The notes: a model not told the origin generated them from the letters alone. DNA of 60,162 bases from an uncultured Lachnospiraceae bacterium (GCA_905236845.1 CAJOQM010000031.1:1-60162), one strand, 5' to 3'. Shown: positions 52,263 through 60,097, counted from the stretch's first letter. Numbers and translations are program-made.

Positions 52263-53588
52263 TTAAAAGATTCTTCTAACAGTAATTATCTTGCGGTAAT
52301 TAACATCAGTGCCTTTCTTTATGCCGGACTTTTTATTGCTGGCGTGAACTATGGTTCCGTCTCCGCAATAGATTCCCACATGACCGCTGTAGCAAACTAT
52401 ATCGCCGGCCTTCATATTGCTGACCTTTACAGACTTGCCCACGCTTCTCATAGAAGAAGAAGAATGGGGAAGGCTGACTCCGAAATGCTTGTATACAGCC
52501 ATTACAAAGCCGGAGCAGTCTGCTCCCTTTGTAAGGGACGAACCGCCGTATTTGTACGGATTACCAACATACTTAAGAGCATACGCAACTACTTCAGAGC
52601 CGGAATAGGAAGAGGACTCGTCCTCATCATCCTCATCGTCGGATGATTCTTCCTTTTCATCCTTTGAAGAAGTCTCTTCTTTATCCTCATCCTTATCGTC
52701 GGACTTATCCTTTTTGGAGTCGTCCTTTTTGGAGTCGTCCTTTTTGGAGTCGTCTTTTTTGGAATCATCCTTTTCGGAATCATCCTTGTCCTTCTTATCG
52801 CTGTCTGAATCATCGTCCTTTTTCCCGGATGAATCTTCGTCTTTCTTGGAATCATCATCTTTCTTTGATGATTCTTCCTTCTTTGAAGAGCTCTCATCCT
52901 TTGATGAGTCCGAATCGTCAGATGCTTCAGCAGCCTTTTGGGAGCTTAAGGATGACTCGCCAAAATCATTAAAAGCCTGCTCTTCGCTTACCCAATATGC
53001 TTTGACATAATCTGCGCTTACATATCCGTCGCCTGATGCAAGCTTGTAGAATCCATTTTCTTCACCTGAAAGCTCAAGCTCCTCGCCCTCGGGAAGAAGC
53101 GCTAAAACCTTTGCGTCCGTATCTGCTGCAGATCTTATCTTCAATGTAGAGGTACCAACAACCGTACCTACCATTATCTCGCCGTCATGATTCTCTTCTT
53201 CGGCTTCCTCGGTATCTGCGGTGTCTCCGCTCTGCTTCCCGTCTTGAGCTGCCGTTATCGCATCACCTACGTATTGAATAATCTGGGCGCCGGCACCTCC
53301 GGATGAAGATGTTCCTTCCTGCGCCTCAACATTTTTGTCCACATACTGCTCTATCTGGCCGCTGGCGCCGGCACTGTATGTTTCATTTTCGGGTTCTTTA
53401 ACCTGAGCTGAATCCGACGTGGATACTCTTATCTGGGATACCCCGTTATCTGTAGCTACATATCCTTCGAGTGTACCGCCCGCTCCGGCTGCACTTCCGG
53501 CAAGAACGGGAGTAACCGCCTGGCTTAAGGCTGTGGAGCCCGCTACCAGACATGTGGCGGTAGCCATCAATCTCATACGATTCTTCAT
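52263..53588 (-). CDS. Secreted SH3b-linker-NlpC/P60 peptidoglycan hydrolase
   Basis: 441 residues from the ATG at 53586-53588 (MKNRMRLMATATC), with GGAG 12 bases upstream. It has a signal peptide, a Gly/Ser spacer containing two similar segments (GTLEGYVA and GQIEQYVD-like), one SH3b domain (about 150-215), a charged linker of about 110 residues rich in Lys, Asp and Ser, and an NlpC/P60 domain (about 330-441). Catalytic Cys (GADCSGFVM), His (SGHVGIYCG) and the third His (TIVHAS) are all present, unlike in its paralogue at 37656. The linker contains a 15-base tandem repeat. It is a monocistronic wall hydrolase with its own promoter. Confidence 0.9.
   Translation of the reverse strand: MKNRMRLMATATCLVAGSTALSQAVTPVLAGSAAGAGGTLEGYVATDNGVSQIRVSTSDSAQVKEPENETYSAGASGQIEQYVDKNVEAQEGTSSSGGAGAQIIQYVGDAITAAQDGKQSGDTADTEEAEEENHDGEIMVGTVVGTSTLKIRSAADTDAKVLALLPEGEELELSGEENGFYKLASGDGYVSADYVKAYWVSEEQAFNDFGESSLSSQKAAEASDDSDSSKDESSSKKEESSKKDDDSKKDEDSSGKKDDDSDSDKKDKDDSEKDDSKKDDSKKDDSKKDDSKKDKSDDKDEDKEETSSKDEKEESSDDEDDEDESSSYSGSEVVAYALKYVGNPYKYGGSSLTKGADCSGFVMAVYKHFGVSLPHSSSSMRSVGKSVKVSNMKAGDIVCYSGHVGIYCGDGTIVHASNKKSGIKKGTDVNYRKIITVRRIF
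52711..52785 (-). repeat. 15-base tandem repeat encoding K-K-D-D-S units
   Basis: Five consecutive 15-base units (52711-52725, 52726-52740, 52741-52755, 52756-52770, 52771-52785). The first two are identical, the third differs by one base and the last two are more diverged. Copy-number change would keep the frame and alter linker length. Confidence 0.85.
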
Positions 53589-53635
53589 AATTTTCGTATT
53601 CTCCTGTAAACAATTCATGTATTGCGCATATTTTT

Positions 53636-53652
53636 GCAACAATTCCGTAACA
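53636..53652 (-). promoter_or_regulatory. WalR-like box at the start of the second NlpC/P60 gene
   Basis: On the minus strand TGTTAC-GGAAT-TGTTGC, one mismatch from TGTWAH-N5-TGTWAH. It sits over the transcription start inferred from the -10 box. Confidence 0.35.
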
Positions 53653-53680
53653 TTTTAACACCGCCCCTAAAGCCAGTCAA
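53652..53680 (-). promoter_or_regulatory. Promoter of the second NlpC/P60 gene
   Basis: Minus-strand TTGACT (53675-53680), a 17-base spacer and TAAAAT (53652-53657). Confidence 0.75.
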
Positions 53681-53758
53681 GTATTTTTGTGTTTTTTCAC
53701 ACTTTAACTCTATTTATTTAATAAATATTTTATTAATGGTGTACAAAGCGATTTTTAG

Positions 53759-54703
53759 CTATCCCGTCACATTATACAACACCATGTATATGACGCTTAT
53801 CAAATACACAAGTATTAGTGCTCCGGAAAAAATTCTTTCTGCCGGTCTCTTAACATCTTTTTCTTTTAAAACATCAATAAAAATCTCATTCCTACCCGAG
53901 GTTTTGATCGTCAGATATACAAAAACCACGCACAGAAGGGTGAATATGACAACGGAAGCAATCGCTCCCGCATAAATACCTCCGGGCACCCCCGCATTAT
54001 TATATTCTGATATAATATCTTCTATATTGACTGCGGTGCTCGAGGATTCATCTGCACTCCCGCTTATTGTATATTCCAAAAAAACCGATATCCCGTTTAT
54101 AACGGCGTGCCCTGTCATGGAAGACAAAATACTCCCTGTCGCCTCAACAAGCAGACACAAAAACATTCCCACAACAAAGGTGTCCAGAAGCTTTGTGGAA
54201 TTCAGATGGAAAAGGGCAAACAAAATAGACGACAAAACCGAAGCTCTCCAGAATCCGTTGGGCCGGTATCCGGAATATATAAATCCCCGAAATACTACTT
54301 CCTCGCATACAGAAGGCACTATCACAAGCAGCACCACGGATACAGGAAGCGAATATTCACCCATAAGGGACAACGTATCCGCAGATGTCTGACTGTCCAT
54401 AAGCAGCCTGTTTAACATATTAAGAATCGTTCCCAGAGGATAAAAACAAAATGCCGCCATAAAAACCCAGACAAGCGAAGCAGGCTCTATGGGATTTATC
54501 CTGTATACGCTGCTTACCTGTACGTTATTCCTGTAAGTGGTGATAACGGGAATCCCCAAAAGAAGTATCTGGGAGATAAGAACCTCCTGAACCACGGTTA
54601 TTTCAAATTCCGAGAGAAGCCCGTATACAAGATAGCTGCCCGAAATATACAATACCATGACCATAAGGACCATTCTGTTCATATATACATTATGAGCTCT
54701 CAT
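53759..54703 (-). CDS. CPBP-family intramembrane metalloprotease
   Basis: A 314-residue polytopic membrane protein with eight hydrophobic segments. The CPBP (Abi) catalytic motifs are present: EEVVFRG (the EExxxR motif), FALFHLN (FxxxH) and GHAVING (HxxxN). In other bacteria such proteins cleave membrane substrates or protect against self-made bacteriocins; none is encoded here. The ATG overlaps the cvfB stop by 4 bases, so it is the second gene of that unit. No terminator is evident after it. Confidence 0.85.
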   Translation of the reverse strand: MRAHNVYMNRMVLMVMVLYISGSYLVYGLLSEFEITVVQEVLISQILLLGIPVITTYRNNVQVSSVYRINPIEPASLVWVFMAAFCFYPLGTILNMLNRLLMDSQTSADTLSLMGEYSLPVSVVLLVIVPSVCEEVVFRGFIYSGYRPNGFWRASVLSSILFALFHLNSTKLLDTFVVGMFLCLLVEATGSILSSMTGHAVINGISVFLEYTISGSADESSSTAVNIEDIISEYNNAGVPGGIYAGAIASVVIFTLLCVVFVYLTIKTSGRNEIFIDVLKEKDVKRPAERIFSGALILVYLISVIYMVLYNVTG

Positions 54704-55524
54704 GACGTTCTCCGTATCGAATGATCGGTAATCACGATCTTTCTTTCCTTATACAGCCTGCCCACGGCTCTTTTAAAAGCAGCTTTTGACAAACCGGTTT
54801 CTTCCTTTATAAGAGCGGGATCTGCCTTGTCATTAAAAGGAAGCTCGCCATTATTTTCATCTATGAGACGCATTATGGATTCGGCATCATTATCCATCTG
54901 CATATAAGCCTTCTCACGAAGGGAAAGGTCGAGCTTGCCGTCCTCTTTTACCATAGCCACGCGGCAGGAAACTATCTGCCCCGGCTTTAATGCCGCCATA
55001 TTTTCAGAGGGAGGGATAAGCCCCGAATACATATCATCCACAGCGGCGTAAGCCCCGAAGCGCTCGCTTACATCATAGAGCCTCGCCTCTACCCTGTCGT
55101 CAATTCTATAAGGTGAATTTAATTTAAGATAAGGGTAAACTTTCATCGTAGCAGCAAGGCGCTCGCTCTTATCTATGTAAAGGGCGCAGAGAACTTCGTC
55201 CCCTTTCTTCACCTTTATCGTCTGCTCCTTAAAAGGAAGAAGAAGATCCTTTTCCAAGCCCCAGTCAAGGAATGCGCCTATGCGGGTAGTCTGCTTCACA
55301 GCAAGCACAGCCGTCTGCCCCAGTGTGATAAGGGGGTGATTGACGGTGGCTATAGGTCTGTCAGAGGAGTCTTTATATAGGAAGACTTCCAGTTCATCGT
55401 CGGTCTTAGCGCCTTCCGGCGCCTGCTTTTTCGGAAGCAGGACCTCCTCCGTCCCATCGGTCAGATAAAGCCCGAAATCCACTCTTCTTTTAATTTTAAG
55501 CTTTTGCAGCTTTCCCAGTTCCAT
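54700..55524 (-). CDS. cvfB: CvfB-like S1-domain RNA-binding protein
   Basis: 274 residues. Successive S1-like barrels occupy about 3-215: VDFGLYLTDGTEEVLLP, IGAFLDWGLEKDLLLPFKEQ and RFGAYAAVDDMYSGLIPPSE, each an S1-type strand pattern, followed by a winged-helix C-terminus (about 225-274, LSKAAFKRAVGRLYKERKI). This is the CvfB/YitL layout, an RNA-binding regulator of virulence factors in staphylococci. Translation begins at the ATG at 55522-55524 with GAGG 5 bases upstream. Its promoter lies inside an inverted-repeat-bounded segment (see findings). Confidence 0.88.
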   Translation of the reverse strand: MELGKLQKLKIKRRVDFGLYLTDGTEEVLLPKKQAPEGAKTDDELEVFLYKDSSDRPIATVNHPLITLGQTAVLAVKQTTRIGAFLDWGLEKDLLLPFKEQTIKVKKGDEVLCALYIDKSERLAATMKVYPYLKLNSPYRIDDRVEARLYDVSERFGAYAAVDDMYSGLIPPSENMAALKPGQIVSCRVAMVKEDGKLDLSLREKAYMQMDNDAESIMRLIDENNGELPFNDKADPALIKEETGLSKAAFKRAVGRLYKERKIVITDHSIRRTS

Positions 55525-55543
55525 TATTACCTCACAGAAAAAT

Positions 55544-55657
55544 ATGATTAAGTCGCCAAAATAAGCACATTATACTCTGCATAGTTGATTTGTGCAAAAT
55601 AAGCAGGGCTTGTTTTGCGGCCGGCATTTAGGCGGCGTATTATGGCGACTTAATCAT
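55544..55657. repeat. Long inverted repeat enclosing a promoter (possible invertible element)
   Basis: Arms at 55544-55566 and 55635-55657 match as inverted repeats at 21 of 23 positions, with 15 consecutive perfect bases (core TGATTAAGTCGCCA). Between them are 68 bases holding a near-consensus promoter aimed at cvfB. The right arm covers the stop codon of the thioesterase gene. Confidence 0.85.
55569..55597 (-). promoter_or_regulatory. Promoter of cvfB
   Basis: Minus-strand TTGCAC (55592-55597), a 17-base spacer and a perfect TATAAT (55569-55574). Transcription should start near 55562, inside the left repeat arm. Confidence 0.8.
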
Positions 55658-56361
55658 GTAATCTCAATAGTTACGGCGTCTTCGCCCGCATCGTTTCGAA
55701 GCGCTACATAAACCGCCTCATCATCTGCCTTTGTATAGGCGTGAATCTTCTCGCCGTACAGCACGGACTTCGTAAAGAGAACCCGCATTCTTTTCATTTG
55801 TCGGTCGCTCGGAATATATTCCTCCGCAAGCCTTATATATACGGTATTATTCACATGACCGTTATAATCAAGGTCGCAGCGCCTGATTTCAAAATCCTGC
55901 CGGTGGGTAAGGTCATCGGGCATTTTGAGCTTTCGTCCCTTGGGATTTATGTCATAACGCTCTTCCATATCAGGCTCATAGGCTTTGATGACTTCATCGG
56001 GAATGTGAGCCATCCTGGCATTTTTGCGATCCATGTAGACCCACATACTTTCAGCAGCTATTATGACTTCCCCTGTCTCGTCCTTGATTATAAAGTTTCT
56101 CTCTCCCAGATACCCCTTTATCCTGTAGGGAATAGTCCCTATAGTTAATTTCTCACTGGACTTGGGGATGCGGTTTACTATCATCTCATAGTATGCCACT
56201 ACCCAGCCGGAGCTATGCTGCAGGAGATAATCCATACCCACACCACGGGCTGAGGACTGGAATTCCGCACAGTCCTGAAATTCGCCAAAAAGGGCTCCCG
56301 GTGTCAGGAACCCTTTATCATCGACCTGTGATATGCCTATCATTTTGTCGTATGAAAACAT
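55654..56361 (-). CDS. Acyl-ACP thioesterase
   Basis: 235 residues, a double-hotdog enzyme of the bacterial acyl-ACP thioesterase family that releases free fatty acid from acyl carrier protein. The first hotdog has QDCAEFQSSARGVG and ESMWVYMDRKNARM. The second has the catalytic stretch LDYNGHVNNTVYIRLAEEY, quoted as LDYNGHVNNTVYIRL, where Leu stands in place of the common Trp. The gene starts 4 bases after the flavoredoxin gene, and its stop codon is inside the right arm of the inverted repeat. Confidence 0.88.
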   Translation of the reverse strand: MFSYDKMIGISQVDDKGFLTPGALFGEFQDCAEFQSSARGVGMDYLLQHSSGWVVAYYEMIVNRIPKSSEKLTIGTIPYRIKGYLGERNFIIKDETGEVIIAAESMWVYMDRKNARMAHIPDEVIKAYEPDMEERYDINPKGRKLKMPDDLTHRQDFEIRRCDLDYNGHVNNTVYIRLAEEYIPSDRQMKRMRVLFTKSVLYGEKIHAYTKADDEAVYVALRNDAGEDAVTIEIT

Positions 56362-56365
56362 TAAT

Positions 56366-56983
56366 CTAACCTTCTACCTTTTCAAAATCACTTGCGGGAT
56401 GCCCGCACAGGGGACAGACAAAATCCGCCGGGAGCTCCTCTCCTTCATATTCATAGCCGCAGACAGTGCAGCGCCAGATGGTCTTACCTGTGCTTACGGT
56501 CTGTTCGGGCTTTGGCTTTATATTTGACTGATAATAAGTATATGTAGCCGAAGGCACATCGCTTATTATATCCATATCGGCTGCGGAACAGATAAAGAGG
56601 GTATGGCTTCCCAGGTCCTTCGTATCTGTGACCTTGCAGCTAAAGAAGGCGTTCGTCCCCTTCTCAATGGCAAGGGCTCCGTTTGCAGTCCTTCTAACAT
56701 CCGTAAAATCTGCAAATTTGTCCACATCCCGTCCCGATTGAAAGCCAAAATGCTTAAAAAGCTCAAAATCCGCATCTTCGGAGATAACCGAAGCCGTTAA
56801 TATTCCTGATTTTTCAATCATATCGTGGGTATAATTGGTCTTATTTACGGCAAGGGCAAGGCTTAAGGGGTCTGACCCCGCCTGGATAAGGGTATTCGTA
56901 ATGCAGCCGTTATCCCTGCCGTCAAGGCTTGATGTCACCACAAAGAGTCCGTACGAAAGATTCCTCAAAGCTTTATCGTTCAT
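56366..56983 (-). CDS. Flavin reductase-rubredoxin fusion (high-molecular-weight rubredoxin)
   Basis: 205 residues. The N-terminal 160 are an FMN-binding flavin-reductase-like domain ([32 protein letters not shown]). The C-terminal 40 are a rubredoxin-type domain with two CxxC pairs, [10 protein letters not shown] and CPLCGHP, binding one iron. In Clostridia this arrangement (Hrb) passes electrons from NADH to flavo-diiron proteins that detoxify O2 or NO. No flavo-diiron gene is in the window. It has a near-consensus promoter overlapping the divergent nitrilase promoter. Confidence 0.9.
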   Translation of the reverse strand: MNDKALRNLSYGLFVVTSSLDGRDNGCITNTLIQAGSDPLSLALAVNKTNYTHDMIEKSGILTASVISEDADFELFKHFGFQSGRDVDKFADFTDVRRTANGALAIEKGTNAFFSCKVTDTKDLGSHTLFICSAADMDIISDVPSATYTYYQSNIKPKPEQTVSTGKTIWRCTVCGYEYEGEELPADFVCPLCGHPASDFEKVEG

Positions 56984-57027
56984 TTTTCTACCTCCGGATA
57001 AAAGGGCAGACTACCGTTTGCCCGAAT

Positions 57028-57056
57028 ATTATACACCATTAGCAAACCTTTGACAA
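57028..57056 (-). promoter_or_regulatory. Promoter of the flavoredoxin/thioesterase unit
   Basis: Minus-strand TTGTCA (57051-57056), a 17-base spacer and TATAAT (57028-57033). Its -35 box occupies nearly the same bases as the -35 of the divergent nitrilase promoter. Confidence 0.82.
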
Positions 57057-57078
57057 ATAGGAAATTTAAGCGGATAAT
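57050..57078 (+). promoter_or_regulatory. Promoter of the nitrilase-family gene
   Basis: TTGACA (57050-57055), a 17-base spacer and GATAAT (57073-57078). The inferred start (about 57085) falls at or one base before the ATG at 57086. Confidence 0.75.
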
Positions 57079-57085
57079 GTTGGGC

Positions 57086-57883
57086 ATGGACAATACAAAG
57101 ATTGCTTTAATACAATTGCATAGCGGTAAGGATGCGCTTTTAAATCTGGATAATATAAAGACTCTGGTAGCGCAGGCCGCATCAAATGGGGCAAAGCTTG
57201 TTATGCTGCCTGAGGTATGCGATTACACAGATACGAGATACGGCGCTGAAATTACCGGGGTTTTTCGCGAAGCGTTTTCGGAGCTTGCCTGTGAACACGG
57301 AATCTATCTACACGGAGGCAGCATACATGAATATACGCCTGATATGTCTGACGCAGGGCAAAAGCCGTATAACACTACGTTTTTCTATGATCCTTCGGGG
57401 GCTGAGATTGCTTCCTATAGGAAGATTCATATGTTTGATGTAGAGATAGCAGACGGACCAAGCCTTTGCGAATCCCATATATTTTCCGTGGGAGATTCGA
57501 TTTCCTGTGCGAATACGGTCTTTGGAGCTTTGGGTCTATCTATCTGCTTTGATCTGCGTTTTCCTGCACTGTATCACGATATGGCGCTTTCCGGTGCGAC
57601 TATCCTATGCTGTGCGGCGAATTTCACAAAGCCCACAGGCGAAGCGCACTGGGAGGTATTGCAGCGCGCCCGGGCCATAGAGACAGGCTCTTATGTCCTT
57701 GCCTGCAATCAATGTGGTCAAAAGAAGGACTTTACATCATACGGGCATTCCATGGTTATAGACCCCTGGGGGCGGATTGTCGCCGAAGCCGGAGATGCTA
57801 AGGAAATCATCTATGCCGACATCGACCCGGACTACCCCGCAAGGGCAAGGCGCCAGATACCGGTAATTGGCGTTAAGCGGTAA
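57086..57883 (+). CDS. Carbon-nitrogen hydrolase (nitrilase family)
   Basis: 265 residues from the ATG at 57086. Two earlier in-frame starts lie within or upstream of the promoter's -10 box and cannot be on its transcript. The Glu-Lys-Cys triad of the superfamily is visible: MLPEVCDY (Glu), YRKIHMFDVE (Lys) and GLSICFDLRFP (Cys). The combination resembles omega-amidase/Nit2-like members, which hydrolyse alpha-keto amides such as 2-oxoglutaramate; the assignment is tentative. No ribosome binding site fits, so the mRNA is probably leaderless. It is monocistronic, and about 200 bases without a gene follow. Confidence 0.85.
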   Translation: MDNTKIALIQLHSGKDALLNLDNIKTLVAQAASNGAKLVMLPEVCDYTDTRYGAEITGVFREAFSELACEHGIYLHGGSIHEYTPDMSDAGQKPYNTTFFYDPSGAEIASYRKIHMFDVEIADGPSLCESHIFSVGDSISCANTVFGALGLSICFDLRFPALYHDMALSGATILCCAANFTKPTGEAHWEVLQRARAIETGSYVLACNQCGQKKDFTSYGHSMVIDPWGRIVAEAGDAKEIIYADIDPDYPARARRQIPVIGVKR

Positions 57884-58013
57884 ATGCCGGCGGGAGGGGA
57901 GGAAAGCCTTGTTCACATCCCTCATTAAGCACTTTCTTGCTTTAATAATATGACGACAACCTGCGTCACTACCTTTGTCTCGCTTCGGAGTATTCGGACG
58001 GCGTTCCTCCCCA

Positions 58014-58042
58014 TTGCGAAAAAACGATATTTATGGTATGAT
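58014..58042 (+). promoter_or_regulatory. Promoter of thrH
   Basis: TTGCGA (58014-58019), a 17-base spacer and TATGAT (58037-58042), 47 bases upstream of the ATG. Confidence 0.65.
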
Positions 58043-58089
58043 TTCGCCCGACGCTGTTAATCGTGTATTTTATATAGAAAGGAAAAATC

Positions 58090-58698
58090 ATGTACATCAC
58101 ATGCCTTGATTTAGAGGGGGTATTGGTCCCCGAGATATGGATAGCATTTGCAGAGGCTACGGGCATCCCCGAGCTTAAGAGGACTACGAGGGACGAGCCG
58201 GATTATGATAAACTCATGCAATACAGGCTTGATATCCTGGACAAGAACGGTCTCGGTCTAAAAGAAATCCAGGATACCATCGCTACCATCGATCCCCTGC
58301 CCGGGGCAAAGGAATTTCTGGATGCGCTCCGTGACATATCACAGGTCATAATCCTAAGCGACACATTTACCCAGTTTGCAAAGCCCCTTATGGAAAAACT
58401 GGGCATGCCCACCATATTCTGCAATACCCTGGTAGTATCCCCCGACGGGAAGATTACCGACTACAAGCTCCGCCTGCCGGACGGCAAGCGAAAGACGGTA
58501 AAGGCTCTGCAATCCATAGGGTATGATACCATAGCCTCGGGCGACAGCTATAATGACCTCGGAATGATTGAGTCGTCCAAAGCCGGCTTCCTTTTCCGTA
58601 CAACGGATCAGCTCAAGAAGGACTATCCCAACGTTCCCGCATATGAAACCTATGATGAACTGCTTGGTGCAATAAAGAAAGTGCTGGATGCGGAATGA
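58090..58698 (+). CDS. thrH: ThrH-type phosphoserine phosphatase/homoserine phosphotransferase
   Basis: A 202-residue HAD-superfamily enzyme. Motif I is DLEGVLVPE (Glu in place of the general-acid Asp's neighbour, as in ThrH), motif II lies in VIILSDTF, and motifs III/IV are in GKRKTVKAL and ASGDSYNDLGM. In Pseudomonas, ThrH transfers phosphate from phosphoserine to homoserine, replacing homoserine kinase. Since lysC and hom are also in this window, it could supply O-phosphohomoserine for threonine; this link is inference. The start has an AAAGGA site. Downstream is an inverted-repeat array rather than an ordinary terminator. Confidence 0.88.
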   Translation: MYITCLDLEGVLVPEIWIAFAEATGIPELKRTTRDEPDYDKLMQYRLDILDKNGLGLKEIQDTIATIDPLPGAKEFLDALRDISQVIILSDTFTQFAKPLMEKLGMPTIFCNTLVVSPDGKITDYKLRLPDGKRKTVKALQSIGYDTIASGDSYNDLGMIESSKAGFLFRTTDQLKKDYPNVPAYETYDELLGAIKKVLDAE

Positions 58699-58708
58699 TT
58701 TTCTATGT

Positions 58709-59122
58709 CTGTCGTGCGGATTTGCAGAAATGCCATTTTCACACGACAGGAATCCCCTCGGCTGTCGTGCGGATTCTTATAAATTACGATATATACGTGT
58801 TTTGTAAGAAATTCCTCGCCGGCAAGTAAGGGGTGTAGACGACTTTTTCTTATATATCACTGATTTTCAGGCAAAATGTAAGAAATTTCGCCGCTTGAAG
58901 TAATCTTTTCTCCTGCCCGACCGGCTAATAGGCCATAAAAATTCTTATATTTACTCCGATTTAAGGTATTTATAAGAAAATCTCAAATTTCGTTCGGAAA
59001 ACGGGTGGGATTTTTTCTTATATTTTGCCTCTATAACACGCGTATATAAGAAAGCCAGCCCGGCGGTGGGCTGGCATGAGATATGAATTACAGGAATTCT
59101 ATTAATTTGACGCCTTCTTATT
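58709..59122. repeat. Array of short inverted repeats in a non-coding region
   Basis: The 469-base gap after thrH has no convincing gene. It holds nine copies of TTCTTAYA or its complement at 58774, 58803, 58847, 58877, 58942, 58971, 59015, 59045 and 59115, strictly alternating in orientation. The first eight form four pairs whose starts are 29-30 bases apart. Upstream, CTGTCGTG (58709-58716) and CACGACAG (58742-58749) form another such pair, and CTGTCGTGCGGATT is repeated at 58709 and 58762. Confidence 0.8.
59054..59075 (-). terminator. GC-rich hairpin at the end of the array
   Basis: An 8-bp stem, GCCAGCCC (59054-59061) with GGGCTGGC (59068-59075). On the minus strand TTTCTTAT follows, so it may be a weak terminator in that direction; on the plus strand there is no T tract. 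Confidence 0.45.
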
Positions 59123-59167
59123 AAAAAAAAGAAAAATATTCAGAAATATACAGCGGATATTAGCCAT

Positions 59168-59500
59168 ATGCATACATTGAACGGACATACACTTAATTTT
59201 AGTGCGACAACAAGTTCCGCAGGCTCCCATACCCACACGGGAACTCCGTATCAATTTTATGGTTGTGCTGGTAGTAGCGCAACGACTGATTCAAGAGGTT
59301 GGGCAGAAACCGGAGTATCTACTGGTTCGGCTGGCTCTCACACGCATACAGTATCAGGCACAACGGGAAGCAATAGCGATAACACGTCGGCTGCATCGAC
59401 CAGCTATTCAGGTTACGCAGGTTCGATTGGAAACGCCACGGGTGCGAATCTACAACCGTACATCACACGCTATATGTGGAAGAGGACGGGGGTGATTTAA
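59168..59500 (+). pseudogene. 5'-truncated phage tail-fibre (collar-type) C-terminus
   Basis: About 110 residues rich in Gly, Ser, Thr and His, with repeated GSHTHT motifs and the ending NLQPYITRYMWKRT. This is the typical C-terminus of phage tail fibres and microcystin-dependent-type proteins. Coding-like sequence continues a few codons upstream of the ATG (ADISHMHTL) but the frame is closed at 59108-59110, and the fibre's long N-terminal part is missing. The ATG has no ribosome binding site. I read it as a prophage remnant, or an orphan tail-fibre cassette. A terminator follows. Confidence 0.7.
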
Positions 59501-59511
59501 AAAGGCAAATG

Positions 59512-59544
59512 AATAAGGGCGGTTAAGCCACCCTTATTTGTTTT
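59512..59544 (+). terminator. Terminator after the tail-fibre remnant
   Basis: Stem AATAAGGG (59512-59519) with CCCTTATT (59531-59538), plus two inner G-C pairs after one mismatch, loop TTAAG, then TGTTTT. The symmetric flanks may let it work in both directions, ending the minus-strand remnant at 59543 too. Confidence 0.78.
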
Positions 59545-60097
59545 AGAGAGAGTATGAGTTGATAAAATCTTTATATGAATTAGGCACAATGGTAACATAA
59601 TCGTTGTTTTCGTATATTGTTGGAAATGAGAAATTGCCAATATAAGTATCACCAGAATCCAATCCTGTTATCCATTTACCTCTAACTGCTATAATATCAC
59701 CATTGGAATCATACATAATAACCGTGACCATTATATCCTGAATATCTTTCTTTGAATTGTTTTTCACCTCGTAATAATAATTATCAGATTGAGTAGAGAT
59801 GGTTACATCTGTGTTTTTGACATATTCTTTGTAACCGCTTGTATAAGGTTTTATCTTTGAGTTTATACTACTTGTGTCATTGACTGCATGACTTAATTCA
59901 AATATACAAGCTCCTTTTTTTGATAAACCTCGTATGTCTTCATCATCTGAATATTTATTTCCATCAGTACCTGTATAATTAAAGGAAATGTCAGCGTCTA
60001 AAGTTAGTTTGCCTTTATACTTAACAAGTACATATGTGGATGTATAGTCATCCTCGGTACAATTGAAATAGGGGGTGCGGACGTCTTTTTTGAAAAA
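59543..60097 (-). pseudogene. Start-less AT-rich coding remnant (FxLYD-like C-terminus)
   Basis: An open frame of about 184 codons runs from just after a stop at 60098-60100 to the stop at 59543. It has no ATG or TTG, and the first GTG is at 59767, so only the last 74 codons could be translated. The tail, with DIMVTVIMYDSNGDIIA and SGDTYIGNFSFP, resembles FxLYD-type extracellular domains. The codons are markedly AT-rich compared with the rest of the window. I read it as the 3' part of a secreted or envelope protein gene cut off at its 5' side. Confidence 0.55.

Noticed and set aside
52643..53010. Plus-strand Ser/Phe-rich open frames opposite the K/D/S linker
   Set aside because: They arise from the 15-base repeat read on the other strand.
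57884..58089. A gene between the nitrilase and thrH
   Set aside because: No open frame with a ribosome binding site; only the thrH promoter is recognisable.
58709..59122. CRISPR array
   Set aside because: Repeats are only 8 bases, alternate in orientation, and the sequence between them is not of constant length; there are no cas genes.
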